Origin: a virus
IMG/VR virus record: IMGVR_UViG_3300029953_000115
Coordinates: 1 to 31,618 of that record
Strand: one strand, 5' to 3'
Length of the DNA: 31,618 nucleotides
Part shown: in pieces, positions 29,701 through 31,618 of the stretch
Layout: the number at the start of each line of letters is the position of its first letter
How positions within the stretch are numbered: the first letter of the stretch is position 1
Position numbers and translations under genes: made by a program
The notes under the pieces: model-generated
Databases searched by the model: none
What the model saw: only the letters and a program-made list of their open reading frames with translations
Told to the model about the DNA's origin: nothing

Positions 29701-29929
29701 TGATTTCGGGGCACCTGGATATCCAATTACTGTCATCGGGATCAAACCGATGGATGCTTTTGTGGACGAACTGGAACGAGTTCACATGATTCTGACTTGT
29801 CCGCTATTTGTGCAGGGTCCGATTGATGGCGGAGCGCCTGATACGACCGTGTGGGGGGAACCCCTTGATGGTGGTGTCCCTGGAACGAATTTCCGTGGAA
29901 ACCTTTTGGACCTTGGAGGCGTGTCATGA
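26723..29929 (+). CDS. Large tail protein (nozzle/stem-like), 1068 aa
   Basis: This is probably the main tail nozzle or stem protein of a short-tailed phage. Residues 1-100 have a beta-propeller-like pattern (SVAGGISAVVDTAFSDGKH, ENLDVRGGKATPYQM) and residues 795-900 another (NRVVWTPLNNMDAWVPEFYK, ALCVFCESGIYRADG, GGSVQMLNNRILYLSDQG), as in T7 gp12-type or P22 gp10-type nozzles. Three copies of a TDFTAIGA-type domain lie in the middle (residues 371-408, 545-583, 617-654). The ending is ordinary. The ATG has GAGGTAGGAT before it. Assignment rests on layout and repeats; tail-tube B homology would need a profile search. Confidence 0.6.
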   Translation: MPKSFKVSVAGGISAVVDTAFSDGKHVAYMENLDVRGGKATPYQMPLVNPNISVPDNSVQVFSYRQRLLFSDARRSYAAEYEDNRERIYWTEYGGNPKKMIDGTIVPLGTVRPDVPPGLNTGTAVSPSNILATVTTGGSLAKGTEVTFRLAYQTAFGVLPPSGTVQPTISTDGSLVTLTWNNPIMDTPATQILLFMGVVGGDEKLLANLMPKVTSYSYPDPLTASGELASDYDQSVSYEYCTTYTRNVNGVVDESGPSSPSPSVLAKSSRQVTVSPWAEGILASENTITWTIPFHLQTITSLLGYSSDGGSTNKIGVNSIALETGTNRVLVTFAANHNFYNGQHLFFTGLTPNPFSDTVTTLAGSFVTGTVYTISSVGTTDFTAIGATSNTVGVVFTATGTGYGTGQATYTENIPAEIQVLSPTVEDTSSAPMLNTCYLLMGTDFVCPGSGLSGVYAYAVPQVGIASFNYNAQAGTLAMQTAVPHSFNAEKVLFTGFTDSSWNSQLINVMCDPNNVNQLFVDGRSIPSDLNFSLEAASLVSGTTYQIVTTGTTDFTAIGAANSNLGTFFVATGAGTGSGLATAHFANLAITAVVLDVGGVSTTGTTLASDIVARTSYMIASVGNTDFTAIGAPNNAVGVTFFATAAGAGTGTVTPCPIIGDVLYFDMVINSITTQDAHAVLASPQNSFLLNAYMAGVTSSPGTAYQPGVDGVSSTALQFVPFNDYLVYRNIYRAGGTTSFQLCKQLEMDDLTFLDAVPDQGLGVVLPTLFTYNGVDVVYEPASFGLSGLTQHNGMGFAFDPGSNRVVWTPLNNMDAWVPEFYKDFDYRVLALASYNQALCVFCESGIYRADGSDPTNLVWSPTKAAPCRAGGSVQMLNNRILYLSDQGIMRFNGQESECLTDLQIPGDFWLANSRYLGSTDPGQYLVPPLQNAAYERLRGADLPGVTPRDLMPYTVARFIQQDGLRSFIKYGKYYLYWGGDYPEFAAQTMLCIDFGAPGYPITVIGIKPMDAFVDELERVHMILTCPLFVQGPIDGGAPDTTVWGEPLDGGVPGTNFRGNLLDLGGVS
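27833..28684 (+). repeat. Three in-frame TDFTAIGA repeats in the tail protein
   Basis: Three copies of a unit of about 38 residues: YTISSVGTTDFTAIGA, YQIVTTGTTDFTAIGA and YMIASVGNTDFTAIGA, each followed by n.vG..F.ATG..tG.g.at. They occupy 27833-27946, 28355-28471 and 28571-28684. Such units recur in structural proteins of many environmental phages. Confidence 0.75.
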
Positions 29930-30855
29930 CCTTTACGCAGACCCAGTGGCGTCGTGGAACAGCCGCCTTGTGGACTTCAGTGAACCCGATCCTGGCTATG
30001 GCAGAATGGGGGGTGGAAACCGATACCGGGTTGGCAAAACTCGGAGACGGGGCCACCAATTGGGTATCCCTGGCCTATTTTCAGAGGGGTCCGCAGGGTA
30101 TTCAGGGTATTCAAGGCCCGACTGGTGCCACCGGTCCGGCAGGGGCCAATGGGACGAACGGGACCAATGGCGCTACCGGGGCGACCGGTGCCACTGGATC
30201 TGTGTCTGCTGCTACCAAGCTGACATTCACGCCAACCACCAATGCGAGCCCCACCCAAGGCGATACTTGGGTGGACCCGACCCAGCAAACGCTGTGCGCA
30301 TCGGAAGGTGCTAGCGGAACGCCGGTAACGGTCTACAAGAGCGGTGTCATTGCCAAGGGGTCAGGTGTCGGGACCACTGTCACCTTCACCACCGCTACCA
30401 CCTACTACTCCGTCCTGTCCGGGAATGTCTCCCTCGGGTCGCTGACCCTGCCGGCCAATTTCTTCGTGGCGAAGAAGTCCGTCAAAGTGGAGTTGTGGCT
30501 GACCATCCCTACGACTTCGGCTGCCAACCTAACATTTAAGCCGCTGTTCAATGGTGTGTCGCTCGGGACGCTGGCTTCTGGGACTACCCTGGCGGCTGGG
30601 GCAACCACCAGCATGAAGGTGGAACTGGTCATCAGTTGCTCCGCTGCTGGGGCGTCCGGAGCCTTCTCCTGGAGCCTGTCCTACTGGGGATCTAACGCAT
30701 CTGGGGCAGTATTCGCGGGGGCTACGCCAGAGACGGCTAGCACTACGGCTATCAGCACTCTGACCAGTGGAGTTATCGACCTCCAGGCCACCCTTAGCGC
30801 GAATTCCTCCGTGTCTGTGGGCGTTCAGAATATAGTGGTAACCGAGATGGGCTAA
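29926..30855 (+). CDS. Tail fibre with Mtd-like N-domain and collagen-like segment, 309 aa
   Basis: The ATG overlaps the previous stop (ATGA). Residues 7-50 match the N-terminal attachment domain seen in Mtd-type and other fibre proteins (RRGTAALWTSVNPILAMAEW, then GVETDTGLAKLGDGATNW). A collagen-like GPQ/GAT segment follows at about 55-91. The C-terminal 200 residues are beta-rich (VSLGSLTLPANFFVAKKSVK, then AGASGAFSWSLSYWGS) and would be the receptor-facing part. No C-type lectin-like diversity cassette or reverse transcriptase is visible here. Confidence 0.7.
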   Translation: MTFTQTQWRRGTAALWTSVNPILAMAEWGVETDTGLAKLGDGATNWVSLAYFQRGPQGIQGIQGPTGATGPAGANGTNGTNGATGATGATGSVSAATKLTFTPTTNASPTQGDTWVDPTQQTLCASEGASGTPVTVYKSGVIAKGSGVGTTVTFTTATTYYSVLSGNVSLGSLTLPANFFVAKKSVKVELWLTIPTTSAANLTFKPLFNGVSLGTLASGTTLAAGATTSMKVELVISCSAAGASGAFSWSLSYWGSNASGAVFAGATPETASTTAISTLTSGVIDLQATLSANSSVSVGVQNIVVTEMG

Positions 30856-30858
30856 ACT

Positions 30859-31618
30859 ATGGCTGATTCGCATATCCCGTTTCCTGTTCCACCCGACAAC
30901 TCGGTCGAGTCTCTGCGCATCGCATTCCAACAGCTTGCGCAAAGTACAGAGAAACACGTGGGGACGGTTACCTCAACAGTCACGTCTAGTGGGGGCGTGG
31001 GTTCGGCAGCAGGGTCAGCCGGTTCTGCCGGGGTGCAGGGGGCCAAGGGCACTGCTGCTACCATTGAGATAGGGACCGTAACGACAGGACTCCCTGGAAC
31101 GTCTGCTGTGGTAAGCAATTCTGGGACGGACTACGCCGCAATATTCGACTTCACCATTCCCCAGGGAGACACTGGGGCGACCGGGGCGACAGGCGATACT
31201 GGTCCTACGGGAGCCACTGGGCCACAGGGGATTACGGGTCCGCAGGGCCCAACCGGGCCTTCGGGCGGTGGCGGTGGGACGACTGGCCCTACTGGGCCAA
31301 CCGGCCCTCAAGGCCCAACAGGTCCGCAGGGGCCAACAGGTCCTGTTGGTTCGACTGGTCCCCAAGGGCCAACTGGAGCAACTGGTCTAACCGGTGCCAC
31401 AGGTCCGCAAGGTCCCATCGGCCTTACGGGACCAGCTGGCCCTGCTGGGACTACCGGACCCACAGGGTTAACTGGGGCAACAGGACCACAGGGGACGACT
31501 GGCCCTACTGGGCCAACCGGCCCTCAAGGCCCAACAGGTCCGCAGGGGCCAACAGGTCCTGTTGGTTCGACTGGTCCCCAAGGGCCAACTGGAGCAACTG
31601 GTCTAACCGGTGCCACAG
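30859..31618 (+). CDS. Collagen-like tail fibre (partial, runs off the right edge)
   Basis: The ATG at 30859 follows the previous TAA by three bases. The N-terminus ([20 protein letters not shown]) and a [20 protein letters not shown] segment precede a putative globular domain ([34 protein letters not shown]), the common collagen-fibre head, followed by a long Gly-X-Y collagen-like region ([20 protein letters not shown]). The reading frame is open at the window end, so the C-terminus is unknown. It is a side fibre or adhesin-like protein with a triple-helical shaft. Confidence 0.75.
   Translation, partial: MADSHIPFPVPPDNSVESLRIAFQQLAQSTEKHVGTVTSTVTSSGGVGSAAGSAGSAGVQGAKGTAATIEIGTVTTGLPGTSAVVSNSGTDYAAIFDFTIPQGDTGATGATGDTGPTGATGPQGITGPQGPTGPSGGGGGTTGPTGPTGPQGPTGPQGPTGPVGSTGPQGPTGATGLTGATGPQGPIGLTGPAGPAGTTGPTGLTGATGPQGTTGPTGPTGPQGPTGPQGPTGPVGSTGPQGPTGATGLTGAT
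31276..31402 (+). repeat. 127-bp segment repeated exactly at 31492-31618
   Basis: The 127 bases from 31276 recur exactly from 31492 to the window edge, an offset of 216 bp (72 codons), so the duplication preserves the Gly-X-Y frame. The real repeat may be longer, because the window ends inside the second copy. Confidence 0.9.

Noticed and set aside
1-31618. tRNA or other structured RNA genes
   Set aside because: No cloverleaf or CCA-type pattern found by eye on either strand; a dedicated scan could still find one.

Overview
The window is a stretch of a tailed double-stranded DNA bacteriophage genome (moderately high GC by eye; host not identifiable from the sequence). It shows the classical head cassette of terminase small and large subunits, portal, scaffold, major capsid protein, head-tail adaptors, a large tail protein and fibre genes. 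The large portal, the nozzle-like tail protein and the absence so far of a tape measure lean towards a short-tailed (podovirus-like) phage, but this is an inference. No integrase, polymerase, RNA polymerase or lysis gene lies in the window.

Layout. Positions 1-8953 are a dense leftward (minus-strand) early operon of about 25 small genes. Many overlap by 1-4 bases, and several are micro-proteins of 23-60 residues. Its recognisable members are a Rad52-like single-strand annealing protein, a coiled-coil protein of the type that accompanies phage annealing proteins, two paralogous pentapeptide-repeat proteins, several small cysteine-rich (zinc-type) proteins and a cytosine-methyltransferase C-terminal remnant. 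A strong sigma70-type promoter at 8696-8724 faces left; just upstream of it is a small HTH repressor-like gene. Positions 8954-10127 are a gene-poor control region with iteron-like repeats, inverted repeats and an AT-rich segment, ending in a strong rightward promoter at 10082-10109. Positions 10128-12627 are small rightward early genes (winged-helix proteins, a tandem paralogous pair, a zinc ribbon). Positions 12624-16182 hold an Ntn-hydrolase/HslV-like protein, TerS, two tiny proteins and TerL, whose Walker A motif is interrupted by a 140-residue mini-intein. After a complex leader at 16183-16790 come portal (16791), scaffold, major capsid, adaptors, a PurD-like ATP-grasp enzyme, adaptor fragments with Ig-like domains, a 1068-aa tail protein, and two collagen-like fibre proteins; the last runs off the end of the window.

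How it fits together: the leftward operon would handle recombination and host take-over, the control region holds the likely genetic switch and perhaps an origin, and the rightward operon packages DNA and builds the virion. The most unusual items are the divergent PurD-like ATP-grasp enzyme inside the head-tail module, the intein in the terminase P-loop, the adaptor gene split by an Ig-like domain, the HslV-like Ntn hydrolase beside the terminase, and the repeat and mini-ORF leader in front of the portal gene. Similarity statements come from reading motifs by eye; no database search was run.
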